Assembly (NCBI RefSeq): GCF_009730335.1
Contig: NZ_CP046315.1
Span: 1,860,001-1,924,000, forward strand
Reading direction: 5' to 3'
DNA: 64,000 bases
DNA from: Schaalia odontolytica
GTDB taxonomy: Bacteria > Actinomycetota > Actinomycetes > Actinomycetales > Actinomycetaceae
Part shown: one piece after another, positions 16,758 through 26,628 of the stretch
Layout: the number at the start of each line of letters is the position of its first letter
Numbering within the stretch: position 1 is the first letter of the stretch
The notes under the pieces: generated by a model
Databases searched by the model: none
Told to the model about the DNA's origin: nothing
The model's input: the letters and a program-made list of their open reading frames with translations, nothing else
Translations under genes and position numbers: made by a program

Positions 16758-17555
16758 GTGCGCATCGCTCTCTTTTCCACCTGCCTGGCAGACGTCATGT
16801 TCCCCCAGGCTGCCCAGGCCACAGTGACCCTGCTTGAACGCCTCGGCCACGAGGTTGTCTTCCCTGAAGACCAGGTCTGCTGCGGACAGATGCACGCAAA
16901 CACCGGCTACTTCGAAGACGCCGCGAAGATTACCCGCAACCACGTCAAGACGTTCGAGCCCGTGCTCGACGGCCAGTGGGACGCTATCGTCGTCCCCTCC
17001 GGCTCCTGCACCGGTGCAGCGCGCCACGAGCAGAAGGTCGTCGCCGAGCACGTGGGCGACGAGCGTCTCGCGAAGCAGTCCCAGCGCATCGCTGAACACA
17101 CCTACGACCTCACCGAGCTCATCACCGACGTTCTCGGCCTCGAGGACGTGGGCGCGTACTTCCCCCACACGGTCACGTACCACCCGACCTGCCACTCGCT
17201 GCGTGTCGCCAAGGTCGGCGACCGCCCCTACCGCCTCCTGCGCGCCGTTGAGGGCCTGACCCTCGTCGACCTGCCCGACGCCGAGGTCTGCTGCGGTTTC
17301 GGCGGCACCTTCGCCATGAAGAACTCCGAGACCTCCACCTCGATGCTCGCGGACAAGGTCACCAACGTGATGTCCACGCGCGCCGAGGTCCTCGTCATGG
17401 GCGACTACTCGTGCCTCATGCACGTCGGCGGCGGCCTCTCGCGTCTCAACTCGGGCATCCGCCCGATGCACCTCGCCGAGATCCTGGCATCCACCAAGGA
17501 TCAGCCCTTCGAGGGCAACATCTCCTTCGCACCCGAAAGCGCACAGGTGATCTGA
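16758..17555 (+). CDS. lutA: Lactate utilization protein A (Fe-S oxidoreductase)
   Basis: 265 residues starting with GTG at 16758 after AGGAAGGA. Two copies of the CCG-type cysteine motif typical of the heterodisulfide-reductase-like family are present: DQVCCGQMHANTGYF and EVCCGFGGTFAMKN, plus CHSLR and DYSCLMH. LutA works with LutB and LutC to oxidise L-lactate to pyruvate without a flavin enzyme of the LldD type. The three genes are separated by only 1 nt each, so they form an operon. Confidence 0.93.
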   Translation: MRIALFSTCLADVMFPQAAQATVTLLERLGHEVVFPEDQVCCGQMHANTGYFEDAAKITRNHVKTFEPVLDGQWDAIVVPSGSCTGAARHEQKVVAEHVGDERLAKQSQRIAEHTYDLTELITDVLGLEDVGAYFPHTVTYHPTCHSLRVAKVGDRPYRLLRAVEGLTLVDLPDAEVCCGFGGTFAMKNSETSTSMLADKVTNVMSTRAEVLVMGDYSCLMHVGGGLSRLNSGIRPMHLAEILASTKDQPFEGNISFAPESAQVI

Positions 17556-17556
17556 C

Positions 17557-19161
17557 ATGACCGCAACGTTCATCGGAATGCCCTCCGCCCCCGAGTCGCA
17601 CACCGGCGGATGGCGCACCACCGTCACCATCCCCGAGGACACCCTCCGCTGGGGCCCCACCTTCCCGGAAGGCGCCCACAAGACGCTGGCCAACACCCAG
17701 ATGCGCCGCAACCTGGGTCACGCCACCCGTACGATCCGTACCAAGCGCGGACAGCGCGTCGCGGAGATGCCGGACTGGGAGGATCTGCGTAACGCCGCCG
17801 AGGCCGTCAAGTTCGAGGTCGAGTCCCGCATGCCCGAGCTCCTCGAAGAGTTCGAACGCAACGTGACCGCCCGCGGCGGCATCGTCCACTGGGCGCGCGA
17901 CAAGCACGAGGCCAACCGCATCATCGCAGACATCATCAAGTCCAAGGGCGTTGACGAGGTCGTCAAGGTCAAGTCCATGGCCACCCAGGAGACGAACCTC
18001 AACGAGTACCTGAAGGACCAGGGCATTCACGCTCGCGAGACCGACCTCGCCGAGATGATCGTCCAGCTGGCCGACGACATGCCCAGCCACATCGTGGTCC
18101 CCGCGATTCACCGCAACCGCTCCGAGGTTCGTGGCATCTTCCTGGATCGCATGGAGGACGCTCCTCGCGACCTCTCCGACGATCCGACCGAGCTGACCGC
18201 CGCGGCACGCTCCCACCTGCGTAAGAAGTTCCTGCACGCCAAGGTTGCTGTCTCCGGCACCAACATGGGCGTCGCGGAAACCGGCACGGTCTCCATCTTC
18301 GAGTCCGAGGGCAACGGCCGCATGTGCTTGACCCTGCCCGACACGCTCATCACCCTGATGGGCATCGAGAAGCTGGTCCCCCGCTTCCAGGACATCGAGA
18401 TTTTCTCCCAGCTCCTGCCTCGTTCCGCCACCGGCGAGCGTATGAACCCCTACACCTCCATGTGGACGGGCGTCACCCCCGGCGATGGCCCCCAGGAATT
18501 CCACCTCATCCTCATGGACAACGGCCGCACCAAGGTCCTCGCCGACCCGATCGGACGCCAGGCCCTCGCATGCATCCGCTGCGGCTCGTGCATGAACATC
18601 TGCCCGGTGTACCAGCACACTTCCGGCCACGCCTACGGCTCCGTCTACCCGGGCCCTATCGGCGCAATCCTGACCCCGCAGCTCACCCAGGGCCTCGACG
18701 AGCACGATCCCGTGCACACCCTGCCCTTCGCGTCCTCCCTGTGTGGAGCCTGCGGCGAGGTCTGCCCCGTCAAGATCGACATCCCCACGATCCTTATTCA
18801 CATGCGTGCGCGCACGGTTGACGTCAAGCGCAACCTTGTGCCGGACGTGTGGGACCTCGCGATGGGCCTCTCTACCCCGGTCATGTCGAACGCGAAGCTG
18901 TGGAAGGCCGCGAACGTGCCGACCAAGGCGACACGCCTCTTTGCGAAGAAGGGCGCCATCGGCGCACTGCCCTTCCCGGCCTCGCTGTGGACCCGCGCGC
19001 GCGACCTGCCGGTCGCTCCCAAGGAGACCTTCCGCGAGTGGTGGAAGCGCACCCACAAGGATTCCGACGCCAACGCGCCTCGCACCGACGCCCCAGCGAC
19101 GGGCATCCCGCTCGCGTCCGAGCATGGCATGACCACCAACACGACCCCTAAGGAGGCGTGA
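17557..19161 (+). CDS. lutB: Lactate utilization protein B (Fe-S protein)
   Basis: 534 residues. The N-terminal two thirds form the LUD domain (HWARDKHEANRIIADIIK, TNMGVAETGTVSIFESEGNGR). The C-terminal part has two 4Fe-4S clusters: CIRCGSCMNICPVYQ and CGACGEVCPVKIDIP. It passes electrons within the LutABC complex. It is longer than the usual 470-480 residues, with a variable first 30 residues and a tail of about 50 residues ahead of the stop. The ATG follows the lutA stop by one base. Confidence 0.94.
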   Translation: MTATFIGMPSAPESHTGGWRTTVTIPEDTLRWGPTFPEGAHKTLANTQMRRNLGHATRTIRTKRGQRVAEMPDWEDLRNAAEAVKFEVESRMPELLEEFERNVTARGGIVHWARDKHEANRIIADIIKSKGVDEVVKVKSMATQETNLNEYLKDQGIHARETDLAEMIVQLADDMPSHIVVPAIHRNRSEVRGIFLDRMEDAPRDLSDDPTELTAAARSHLRKKFLHAKVAVSGTNMGVAETGTVSIFESEGNGRMCLTLPDTLITLMGIEKLVPRFQDIEIFSQLLPRSATGERMNPYTSMWTGVTPGDGPQEFHLILMDNGRTKVLADPIGRQALACIRCGSCMNICPVYQHTSGHAYGSVYPGPIGAILTPQLTQGLDEHDPVHTLPFASSLCGACGEVCPVKIDIPTILIHMRARTVDVKRNLVPDVWDLAMGLSTPVMSNAKLWKAANVPTKATRLFAKKGAIGALPFPASLWTRARDLPVAPKETFREWWKRTHKDSDANAPRTDAPATGIPLASEHGMTTNTTPKEA

Positions 19162-19162
19162 C

Positions 19163-19837
19163 ATGAGCACCACCACCATGGACGCGAAGACCGCGATCCT
19201 GGCTCGCGCACGCGACGCCATCTCTCGTTCTCAGCAGGGCCGTCCGGTGCGCCCGATTCCCCGCGACTACATCCGCTCCACCGAGCACGCGCCCGGTTCC
19301 GATGCGGTCATCGAGGAAATGATCGAGACACTCGAGGACTACTCCGCGCAGGTCGTCGTGGTCTCCAAGGAGTCCGAGGTCGCCGACGCGATCTCGAAGT
19401 TCCTGGCCGACCAGAAGGCCACCTCCGTCGTGGTCCCCACCGGCCTGGACGAAGCCTTCAAGAAGGCCGCCGCCCGCGACGGCCGCACGGTGCGCGAGGA
19501 TTCCCGCGAGCAGGCGATCCCAACGCTGGAGCTGGACGAGATAGACGCCGTCGTCACGCGTTGCCGCGTCGCGATCTCCCTGTCCGGCACGATCGTCCTC
19601 GACGGTGAGCCCGACCAGGGTCGCCGCGCGATCTCGCTCGTGCCCGACACCCACGTCGTCGTGCTCAAGGCGTCCGACATCGTTCCCACGGTGCCCCAGG
19701 CCGTTGAGATCCTCGGCAAGAACCCGACCCGTCCGATGACCTGGATCGCCGGCGGCTCGGCAACTTCCGACATCGAGCTGGTCCGCGTCAACGGCGTGCA
19801 CGGCCCCCGCTTCCTGCGAGTCGTCATCGTCAAGTGA
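19163..19837 (+). CDS. lutC: Lactate utilization protein C
   Basis: 224 residues, a single LUD domain: TSVVVPTGLDEAFKK, VTRCRVAISLSGTIVLDG and RAISLVPDTHVVVLKASDIVPTV. It completes the lactate oxidation complex. Its start lies one base after the lutB stop, downstream of a ribosome-binding site AGGAGG inside the lutB end. The operon ends in a strong hairpin. Confidence 0.93.
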   Translation: MSTTTMDAKTAILARARDAISRSQQGRPVRPIPRDYIRSTEHAPGSDAVIEEMIETLEDYSAQVVVVSKESEVADAISKFLADQKATSVVVPTGLDEAFKKAAARDGRTVREDSREQAIPTLELDEIDAVVTRCRVAISLSGTIVLDGEPDQGRRAISLVPDTHVVVLKASDIVPTVPQAVEILGKNPTRPMTWIAGGSATSDIELVRVNGVHGPRFLRVVIVK

Positions 19838-19851
19838 CCTAATCACAACAC

Positions 19852-19883
19852 GGTGCCCGGCTGCCTCACGGCAGCCGGGCACC
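19852..19883 (+). terminator. Terminator of lutABC
   Basis: Perfect 14-bp arms GGTGCCCGGCTGCC (19852-19865) and complement (19870-19883) with a four-base loop. It also lies downstream of the uvrA-like gene on the other strand. Confidence 0.88.
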
Positions 19884-19932
19884 ATGCTTATCTGGGCCGA
19901 GACCCACCTGATGTTTCCCCTGCGACAGAGTC

Positions 19933-22398
19933 TCAGCGCAGGTAGCGTCCCGTCACCGAGGCCTCGCTGTCCACGATATCGCTCGGAGTGCCCTGCGCGA
20001 CGATACGACCACCTTCAATGCCGCCGCCCGGGCCCATATCAATGACCCAGTCAGCGCAACGGATCAGGTCCAGGTCATGCTCGATGACGAGGACCGTCGC
20101 TCCACGCTCAATGAGGTGCTGGAGCACGTTCAGGAGGACCTGCACATCATACGGGTGCAGGCCGATCGTCGGCTCGTCGAAGACAAAGAGAGTGCCCTCC
20201 TGGCGCCTACCCATTTCGGAGGCAAGCTTGAGGCGCTGGGCCTCGCCACCAGAGAGGGCGGGAGTGGCCTCCCCCAGCGTCAGGTAGCCCAGGCCGAGGC
20301 CGGCCAGGGTCTCGAGGAGCGCGCCCGCTTTCTTCAGCCCACGCACGGCCATCCGTGCCTCGTCCACGCTCATCGCCATGATATCGGGCAGGCTCAGCCC
20401 ATCGCGGCGGATCTGCGACGCCCGCGCGCCGTAGCGGCTCCCTCGACAATCTGTGCACTCAATGTCCACGTCAGGCAAAAATTGCACATCCAGGGTGATC
20501 TGCCCGGTACCGTCACACGTGGGGCATCGAAGCGAACCCGTGTTGTACGAGAATGCCCCGGGCTTCAGCCCAGCAGCCTGCGCCTCCTCGGTACGCGCAA
20601 ACGCCCGGCGCAGCTCATCCAGGACACCGGAGTACGTGGCCACGGTCGAGCGCACGTTCACTCCGATCGGCGTCGCGTCGATCAGGTTCACCCGTGAGAT
20701 ACCGGCGGCATCCACGTCGCGCACGTGCGCGGGCAAAGGCTCACCTGCAAGGCGCGCACGCAGCGCGGGAACTAGCGACTCAAGGACGAGTGTCGTCTTA
20801 CCCGACCCACTGACGCCCGTGACGGCCGTCAACGAACCCAGCGGAATATCAACACTCAGGGGCCGCACCGTGTGGATCTGGTTAGTCTCCAGGTGAAGCA
20901 CACCGCGCCCATCGATATCCGCGCCCTGATCCGACTCCCCCGCTGCACGCTCAACCCGACGGACCCCAGCCATGTACGGGCCGATGCGGGACGCGGGGGC
21001 GTGGGAGGCCTCGTTGATGGGGCCCTGGAAGATGACGCTACCACCGTCCACTCCCGCTCCGGGTCCGATCTCGATCAGGTGATCCGCGGCTGCGAGGACA
21101 CGTGTGTCATGGTCGACGACGACAGCGGAATTCCCGTCGGCGAGGAGTTCCCGGATGATCGCCAGGACGCCGTCGACGTTGGAGGGGTGTAGGCCAATGG
21201 TCGGCTCGTCCAGCACGTAGAGGACCCCAGTCGTCCGGTTGCGTACGGCACGGGCGAGCAGCATGCGCTGGCGCTCACCGTTGGACAACGTCGAGGACGC
21301 GCGGTCGAGGGACAGGTAGGACAGGCCGAGCTGCACGAGGCGATCCATCGGCTCGGTCATCTCCTCAACGATGACGCGAGCCATGGGAGCTACCTCATCC
21401 GGAACGAGGCCGGGGACGCGCTGGACCCACTCGCGCAGCTCCGTGAGCGTGAGGCGCGAGGCCTCGCCCAGGTCGATGCCCTCGATCAACGTGGAGCGCA
21501 CACGTTCCCCCAGGCGCGTGCCGTCGCACGCGGGGCATGTGCGGGTGACGAGGTATTTTTCCACGCGGGCGAGGGCCTTCTCATCTTTCGCCTTCGACAA
21601 GGCGTTTTCGACCGTGGCGACCGCATTGAAGTAGGTGAAGTCCAGCTCCGCGCCGCCGGTCTTGGTGGGGACGACGATGTGACGTTTCTCGGCGGGCCCC
21701 TCGTAGACGATCGCCTTCTCCGCATCGCTCAGGTCCCGGAAGGGCACGTTCGTGCGCACACCCATTTCACGGGCGACGTCCTTCATGAGCTTCCACATAA
21801 GGGATCCCCACGGGGAAACCGCGCCCTCGTCAATAGTGAGGGATTCATCGGGCACGAGGGACGCTCGGTTGACGACGCGCTGGACGCCCGTCCCCTCACA
21901 CACCGGGCACGCACCGCCCGAGTTAAATGCCATCTCCTCCGCACCGAGGCCGTAAAAGGAGGCTGCACACTGCGGGCACGTGAGAGGCACTTCTAGGGCC
22001 ACGTTGCGCGAGGGCGGGACGCGGTGCCCGTTGGGGCACAGGTAGGAGCCAACGCGCGAGAACAGCAGGCGCAGGTAGTTGAGAAGCTCCGTCGCCGTAC
22101 CGAAGGTAGAGCGCACGTCGGGTACACCTGGGCGCTGGCGCAGCGCGAGCGCGGCGGGCACGTGCGCAACCTCGTCGACCGAGGCCTTGGCAGCCTGGGA
22201 GATGCGCCGACGCGTGTAGGTCGCCAGGGACTCCAGGTAACGCCGCGATCCCTCTGCATAGAGCGTGCCCAGGGCCAGGGAGGATTTGCCCGACCCGGAC
22301 ACGCCCGCGACTGCGACGAACGCGTTCAGGGGAACGTCAACGTCCACGTTTTTCAGGTTGTGGACGCGGGCGCCGCGCACGCGGATGACACTGGGCAT
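19933..22398 (-). CDS. UvrA-like ABC ATPase (short UvrA2 type)
   Basis: 821 residues from the ATG at 22398, directly after the era stop; the longer open frame overlaps era. It has two ABC modules with Walker A GVSGSGKSSL and GVSGSGKTTL, two signatures (STLSNGERQR, PALSGGEAQR), Walker B (VLDEPTIGLHP and VFDEPTIGLHP) and zinc-type CxxC groups (CPQC, CPVCEG, CPACDG, CPTCDG, CTDC). At about 820 residues it is shorter than true UvrA (about 950) and lacks room for the UvrB-binding domain, as in UvrA2 and DrrC-like proteins tied to drug or damage tolerance. It is unlikely to be the main excinuclease subunit. Confidence 0.85.
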   Translation of the reverse strand: MPSVIRVRGARVHNLKNVDVDVPLNAFVAVAGVSGSGKSSLALGTLYAEGSRRYLESLATYTRRRISQAAKASVDEVAHVPAALALRQRPGVPDVRSTFGTATELLNYLRLLFSRVGSYLCPNGHRVPPSRNVALEVPLTCPQCAASFYGLGAEEMAFNSGGACPVCEGTGVQRVVNRASLVPDESLTIDEGAVSPWGSLMWKLMKDVAREMGVRTNVPFRDLSDAEKAIVYEGPAEKRHIVVPTKTGGAELDFTYFNAVATVENALSKAKDEKALARVEKYLVTRTCPACDGTRLGERVRSTLIEGIDLGEASRLTLTELREWVQRVPGLVPDEVAPMARVIVEEMTEPMDRLVQLGLSYLSLDRASSTLSNGERQRMLLARAVRNRTTGVLYVLDEPTIGLHPSNVDGVLAIIRELLADGNSAVVVDHDTRVLAAADHLIEIGPGAGVDGGSVIFQGPINEASHAPASRIGPYMAGVRRVERAAGESDQGADIDGRGVLHLETNQIHTVRPLSVDIPLGSLTAVTGVSGSGKTTLVLESLVPALRARLAGEPLPAHVRDVDAAGISRVNLIDATPIGVNVRSTVATYSGVLDELRRAFARTEEAQAAGLKPGAFSYNTGSLRCPTCDGTGQITLDVQFLPDVDIECTDCRGSRYGARASQIRRDGLSLPDIMAMSVDEARMAVRGLKKAGALLETLAGLGLGYLTLGEATPALSGGEAQRLKLASEMGRRQEGTLFVFDEPTIGLHPYDVQVLLNVLQHLIERGATVLVIEHDLDLIRCADWVIDMGPGGGIEGGRIVAQGTPSDIVDSEASVTGRYLR

Positions 22399-22399
22399 A

Positions 22400-23638
22400 T
22401 CAGAATCCGAGGCGTCCCAGCATCTTCGGGTCGGACTGCCAGTCCTTCGCGGTGCGCACGTGCAGGTCAAGGTAGACGCGGCGGCCCAGCAGCTCCTCGA
22501 TGTGCGCGCGGGCCTGGGTGCCGATCTGCTTGAGGCGGCTTCCCTTGCGGCCGATGATGATGGCCTTCTGGGAGTCGCGCTCGACGTAGACGTTCACGTG
22601 AATGTCGAGCATGGGCGGGCGGTCGTCGCCCTCGCGACGCGGCCTCTCGATGATCTCCTCGACCTGGACGGCCAGGGAGTGCGGCAGTTCGTCGCGCACA
22701 CCCTCCAGGGCGGCCTCGCGGATGAACTCGGCGATCAGGGTGTCGCGGGACTCGTCGGTGACGTCACCCTCGGGGTACAGCGGCGGCGACAGGGGCACAG
22801 TCTGCGCGAGGACCTCGCGCAGGTGGTCGATGCCCTTGCCTTCCACGGAGGAAACCGGCACAATGGCGGCCCACTCCCCCAGCTTTTCGATGGACAACAG
22901 GTGCTTCATGACGCGCTCGCGCGGCACGGCGTCGCACTTGGTCGCCACAGCGATGATCGGCCGCTTGATGCCGCGCAGTTCGCGTGCGATGAACTGGTCG
23001 CCGGGGCCGATGCGCTGGTCGGCGGGCAGGCAGAAGAGCACGACGTCGACCTCGGAGAGGGCCTCGCGCACCATGTCGTTGAGTCGCTTGCCCAGCAGCG
23101 TGCGCGGGCGGTGGTATCCGGGGGTGTCCACGAGCACCAGCTGGTAGTTGTCCCCGTGCACGATGCCGCGAATGTTGTGACGCGTCGTCTCGGGACGGCC
23201 CGAGGTGATCGCAATCTTGTGCCCGACCAGCGCGTTCGTCAGGGTTGACTTACCGACGTTGGGACGCCCGACGATCGAAACGAAGCCGGCGCGGAAGTCC
23301 TCCGGGAAGTCCGGCATCTCGATGGTCGCGGCGGCGTCCTCGCGCAGGGAAGCCAGCGAGGTCATCGCCTCGAAGGCATCGAGGTCGGCGTCCTCCTCGT
23401 CCTCCAGGCCCTCGAGGTCCTCGTACTCGTCGTCGTCCTCGTCTTCCTCGGAGTCTTCAAAGTCCTCGTCATCGCCGGGCTGCGCCCCGGCCTCGTCCTC
23501 AGTGTCGTCGCTGACGCCGACGTCGATCTGCGCACGAGCGTCGGCTTCCGGATCGGCGGCGTCGGGTGCGACCTCAATGCGAGCGTCGCCGAAGGCGTTG
23601 GGGCCGGCCATGAGTTCATCGTCGGAGGGGAATCGCAT
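22400..23638 (-). CDS. era: GTPase Era with acidic N-terminal extension
   Basis: 412 residues, against about 300 for typical Era. The GTPase core starts near residue 118: G1 GRPNVGKSTLTNAL, G3 DTPGYHRPR, G4 TKCD; it ends with a KH domain (IIGRKGSRLKQIGTQARAHIEELLG). Era binds 16S rRNA and helps small-subunit maturation. The first 110 residues are extremely acidic (long Asp/Glu stretches around residues 55-85). An internal Met (MTSLASL, about residue 91) could start a shorter form. The ATG at 23638 lies one base after the upstream stop, so coupled translation supports the long form. Confidence 0.93.
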   Translation of the reverse strand: MRFPSDDELMAGPNAFGDARIEVAPDAADPEADARAQIDVGVSDDTEDEAGAQPGDDEDFEDSEEDEDDDEYEDLEGLEDEEDADLDAFEAMTSLASLREDAAATIEMPDFPEDFRAGFVSIVGRPNVGKSTLTNALVGHKIAITSGRPETTRHNIRGIVHGDNYQLVLVDTPGYHRPRTLLGKRLNDMVREALSEVDVVLFCLPADQRIGPGDQFIARELRGIKRPIIAVATKCDAVPRERVMKHLLSIEKLGEWAAIVPVSSVEGKGIDHLREVLAQTVPLSPPLYPEGDVTDESRDTLIAEFIREAALEGVRDELPHSLAVQVEEIIERPRREGDDRPPMLDIHVNVYVERDSQKAIIIGRKGSRLKQIGTQARAHIEELLGRRVYLDLHVRTAKDWQSDPKMLGRLGF

Positions 23639-23639
23639 G

Positions 23640-24995
23640 TCAGTTGTCCTTGTCGTCGGCGGGGTTGAGATCGGAGGTCAGGAGCTGCGCGTCGGGGTCG
23701 AGACGGCAGAGGATCGTGGAGACTTGGCGGCGGCGTCCACGCGCCTCTTCCGCCGTCATTATGACGCCGGCGAGGGTGCCGGTCGCACCGGGCAGGGGCA
23801 CCCGCCCAATCGCCTTGGCGAGCAGGCCGCCGACGGAGTCGACGTCCTCGTCTTCGATCTCGCGGTCGAGGAGCTCGCCCAGCTCGGAGATCGGGTAGCG
23901 CGCGGGCACGCGCCACACGCCCGGCTCGACTTCCTCGGGTTCGATGGAGTGGCGGTCGTGTTCGTCGGTCAGCTCGCCGACGACCTCCTCGAGGAGATCC
24001 TCGAGCGTGACCAGGCCAGCAACGCCGCCGTACTCATCAATGACGATGGCCATGTGGAAACGTTCTGCCTGCATCTGGCGCAGCATGTCGTCCGCGGGCT
24101 TCATTTCGACGGCGAACTCGGCGGGGCGCATCATCTGCTCGGCGCGCATGTCGAGCTGGCCGCCCGTGGCCTCCCAGCGCGACACGAGGTCCTTGAAGTA
24201 TAGGATGCCGCGGATGTCGTCCACGTCATCGCCGACGACGGGTACGCGGGAGAAGCCGGAGCGCACGAACAGGCGCAGGGCGGAGGGGGCGGGCGTGTCG
24301 GCGTCGATGGTCACCATGTCGGTGCGCGGCACCATGACCTCGCGCACGAGCGTGTGTCCAAGGTCCAGGACGGAGCGGACCATGTCGCGGTCCTCTTCCT
24401 CAAAGCTCTCGGGCTCGCCGACCTCATCGACGATCTCGCGCAGGTCGGAGATGAGTTCGGCGCGCACCTGGGCCTCGGTGGGCTCGGGGGCGGGGCGCGA
24501 GGAGCGCACGCGGGTCAGGAGGGGGTCAACCAGGTGGCTAAGACGCGCAAGGCGGTCCGCGAACCTGGTGCCCGCCAGGGCGATACCCTCGGGGTTGCGC
24601 GCGCCCCACTGGGCGGGCAGGAAGGACACGAAGAGCAGATGCAGGGCCGCGATCACCAACACCGCAATGAGGGCGACCGCCCACCACGGCAGACGGGTAT
24701 CGACCAGGATAATCGTGCCCATGACCGCGTAGACGACCTGCCAGAAAGTACGGAAGGCGCGCAGCGACAGCAGGGTGCGCTGGCGATGATCGACGAGGCC
24801 GTAGAGGACGCGCGCGTTCCGGCGCTGTTCCTCGATGAGGTCCTCGACGCCGGCCAGGGTTAGGCGCTGGACGGCCTGCTCGACGCTCTGGGCGACAGAC
24901 GCGAACACCAGGGCGATGACCGCGAGGACCAGGAGCGCCACGGAGGGCACGTCCAGGATCGACGAGGCCGGGGATGCCTGCAGGGGAAGGATCAT
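23640..24995 (-). CDS. CorC/HlyC-type CNNM transporter-associated protein (CBS pair)
   Basis: 451 residues. N-terminal CNNM-type membrane domain with three or four hydrophobic helices (ALLVLAVIALVFASVAQSVEQAV, then MGTIILVDTRLPWWAVALIAVLVIAALHLLF), then a CBS pair (VREVMVPRTDMVTI, VIDEYGGVAGLVTLEDLLEEVVGEL) and a CorC_HlyC domain. Family members act in magnesium or cobalt homeostasis. The gene sits between ybeY and era, a conserved actinobacterial order, and overlaps ybeY's stop region by four bases. Confidence 0.9.
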   Translation of the reverse strand: MILPLQASPASSILDVPSVALLVLAVIALVFASVAQSVEQAVQRLTLAGVEDLIEEQRRNARVLYGLVDHRQRTLLSLRAFRTFWQVVYAVMGTIILVDTRLPWWAVALIAVLVIAALHLLFVSFLPAQWGARNPEGIALAGTRFADRLARLSHLVDPLLTRVRSSRPAPEPTEAQVRAELISDLREIVDEVGEPESFEEEDRDMVRSVLDLGHTLVREVMVPRTDMVTIDADTPAPSALRLFVRSGFSRVPVVGDDVDDIRGILYFKDLVSRWEATGGQLDMRAEQMMRPAEFAVEMKPADDMLRQMQAERFHMAIVIDEYGGVAGLVTLEDLLEEVVGELTDEHDRHSIEPEEVEPGVWRVPARYPISELGELLDREIEDEDVDSVGGLLAKAIGRVPLPGATGTLAGVIMTAEEARGRRRQVSTILCRLDPDAQLLTSDLNPADDKDN

Positions 24996-25441
24996 CGGGA
25001 GGCCAGGAAGGTCAGCAGGAGCTTGCGCTGGAGCGCGAACATGACCTCGCGCTCGGCGTCGGTCGCATGATCGTAGCCCAGGAGGTGCAGCATGCCGTGC
25101 GTGGCCAGGAGGAGCATTTCCTCGGCGGCGCTGTGGCCGGACTCGGCGGCCTGGCGGGCGGCGACCTGCGGGCAGATGCAGATATCACCGAGCATGCCGG
25201 GGGGCGTGGGGTGATCCGCCGTGCCGGGGCGCAGCTCGTCCATGGGGAAGCTCATGACGTCGGTGGGGCCGGGCAGGTCCAGCCAGCGCACGTGCAGGTC
25301 TTCCATCGGCTCGGGCTCGATGAAGATGATGTTGACTTCCGCGTCGGAGCTGACATGCATCTGGTCGAGCACGTAGTCGGCCAGCGCGGAAAACTCGGCT
25401 TCGTTGATCTCGTAGTCGGTCTCGTTGATGACCTCGGTCAT
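24992..25441 (-). CDS. ybeY: Endoribonuclease YbeY
   Basis: 149 residues. The zinc signature HGMLHLLGYDHATDAE (three His plus Asp) and the DVMSFPMDE strand identify YbeY, which trims 16S rRNA and takes part in ribosome quality control. Its start overlaps the phoH stop by four bases. It is in operon with phoH, corC-like and era. Confidence 0.95.
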   Translation of the reverse strand: MTEVINETDYEINEAEFSALADYVLDQMHVSSDAEVNIIFIEPEPMEDLHVRWLDLPGPTDVMSFPMDELRPGTADHPTPPGMLGDICICPQVAARQAAESGHSAAEEMLLLATHGMLHLLGYDHATDAEREVMFALQRKLLLTFLASR

Positions 25442-26490
25442 GACGTGTACTCCCTGCGTGCGGTGTTGTGGCTGCGCGTGCGTGCGCGACGCGCGGCGTT
25501 TCGATCGTCAAAGCGCTGGTAGGCATCAATGATCGCGCCGACCAGCTCGTGGCGCACGACGTCGGCGCTGGTCAGGTGGCAGAACTCGATATCGTCGATG
25601 TCGCCGAGGATGTTTTCGACGACGGACAGGCCCGAAGTCTGGCTGCCGGGCAGGTCGATCTGCGAGGCGTCGCCCGTGACGACGACCTTGGAGCCAAAAC
25701 CCAGGCGGGTGAGGAACATCTTCATCTGGCCGACCGTCGTGTTCTGGGCCTCGTCCAGGATGATGAAGGAGTCGTTGAGGGTGCGTCCGCGCATGTACGC
25801 CAGGGGCGCGACCTCGATCGTGCCGGCGGCCATGAGCTTGGGCAGGGCCTCGGGGTCGAGCATGTCACCCAGGGCGTCGTAGAGGGGACGCAGGTAGGGG
25901 TCGATCTTGTCGGTGAGGGAGCCGGGCAGGAAGCCGAGGTTCTCCCCCGCCTCGACGGCCGGGCGGGTCAGGACAATACGGCGGACCTCGCCGGAGAGGA
26001 GGCGGCGGACGGCTTGTGCCATCGCCAGATAGGTCTTGCCGGTGCCCGCGGGGCCAATGCCGAAGACGACGGTCGCGCGGTCGATGGCGTCCGTGTAGGC
26101 CTTCTGGCCGGGGGTCTTGGGGCGAATCGAACGCCCGCGCGCGGAGAGGATCTCTTCCGTGGGGGCTTCGCCCGAGGTGAGACGTCCGAGCAGACCAACG
26201 GCCTGCTCGACAGCGGTGGCGTCCAGGGCGGTGCCGCGCCGGGCCATGCCGATGAGTTCTTCGAGGAGGCCCGCGGCCACGTCGATGTCGGCCTGGGTGC
26301 CGGCCAGCGAGATTTCTCGCCCGGTGACGAGGAAACGGACGTGCGGGAAGCCGCGTTCAAGGGCGCGCAGGACCTGGTCTGCGACGCCGAGGACCACGAT
26401 CGGGTCCATGTCTGCGGGGATGGTGACGCGCCCCGTGGTGTGTGCGAGGGTGGCCGCCGCGAGCGCCGGCGCTGTGTTCTCCGTAGTCAT
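25438..26490 (-). CDS. phoH: PhoH-like ATPase
   Basis: 350 residues. An N-terminal KH-like part (about residues 25-110) is followed by the ATPase with Walker [18 protein letters not shown], Walker [12 protein letters not shown] and [11 protein letters not shown]. PhoH proteins are probable RNA helicases or ribonucleases paired with YbeY. First gene of the five-gene minus-strand operon running down to the uvrA-like gene. Confidence 0.93.
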   Translation of the reverse strand: MTTENTAPALAAATLAHTTGRVTIPADMDPIVVLGVADQVLRALERGFPHVRFLVTGREISLAGTQADIDVAAGLLEELIGMARRGTALDATAVEQAVGLLGRLTSGEAPTEEILSARGRSIRPKTPGQKAYTDAIDRATVVFGIGPAGTGKTYLAMAQAVRRLLSGEVRRIVLTRPAVEAGENLGFLPGSLTDKIDPYLRPLYDALGDMLDPEALPKLMAAGTIEVAPLAYMRGRTLNDSFIILDEAQNTTVGQMKMFLTRLGFGSKVVVTGDASQIDLPGSQTSGLSVVENILGDIDDIEFCHLTSADVVRHELVGAIIDAYQRFDDRNAARRARTRSHNTARREYTS

Positions 26491-26628
26491 ACTGCTTCCA
26501 TTCTACGCTGGAGCGCCCCTCCACAGGCTTCACGTTGCCCTCTCACGCAGTGACCCCGGACGCATCGGAGCGACGCGGTGGATGGTTCCCGGATGCATGG
26601 ACACCCTGGGAACACGCACAATGAAGCC

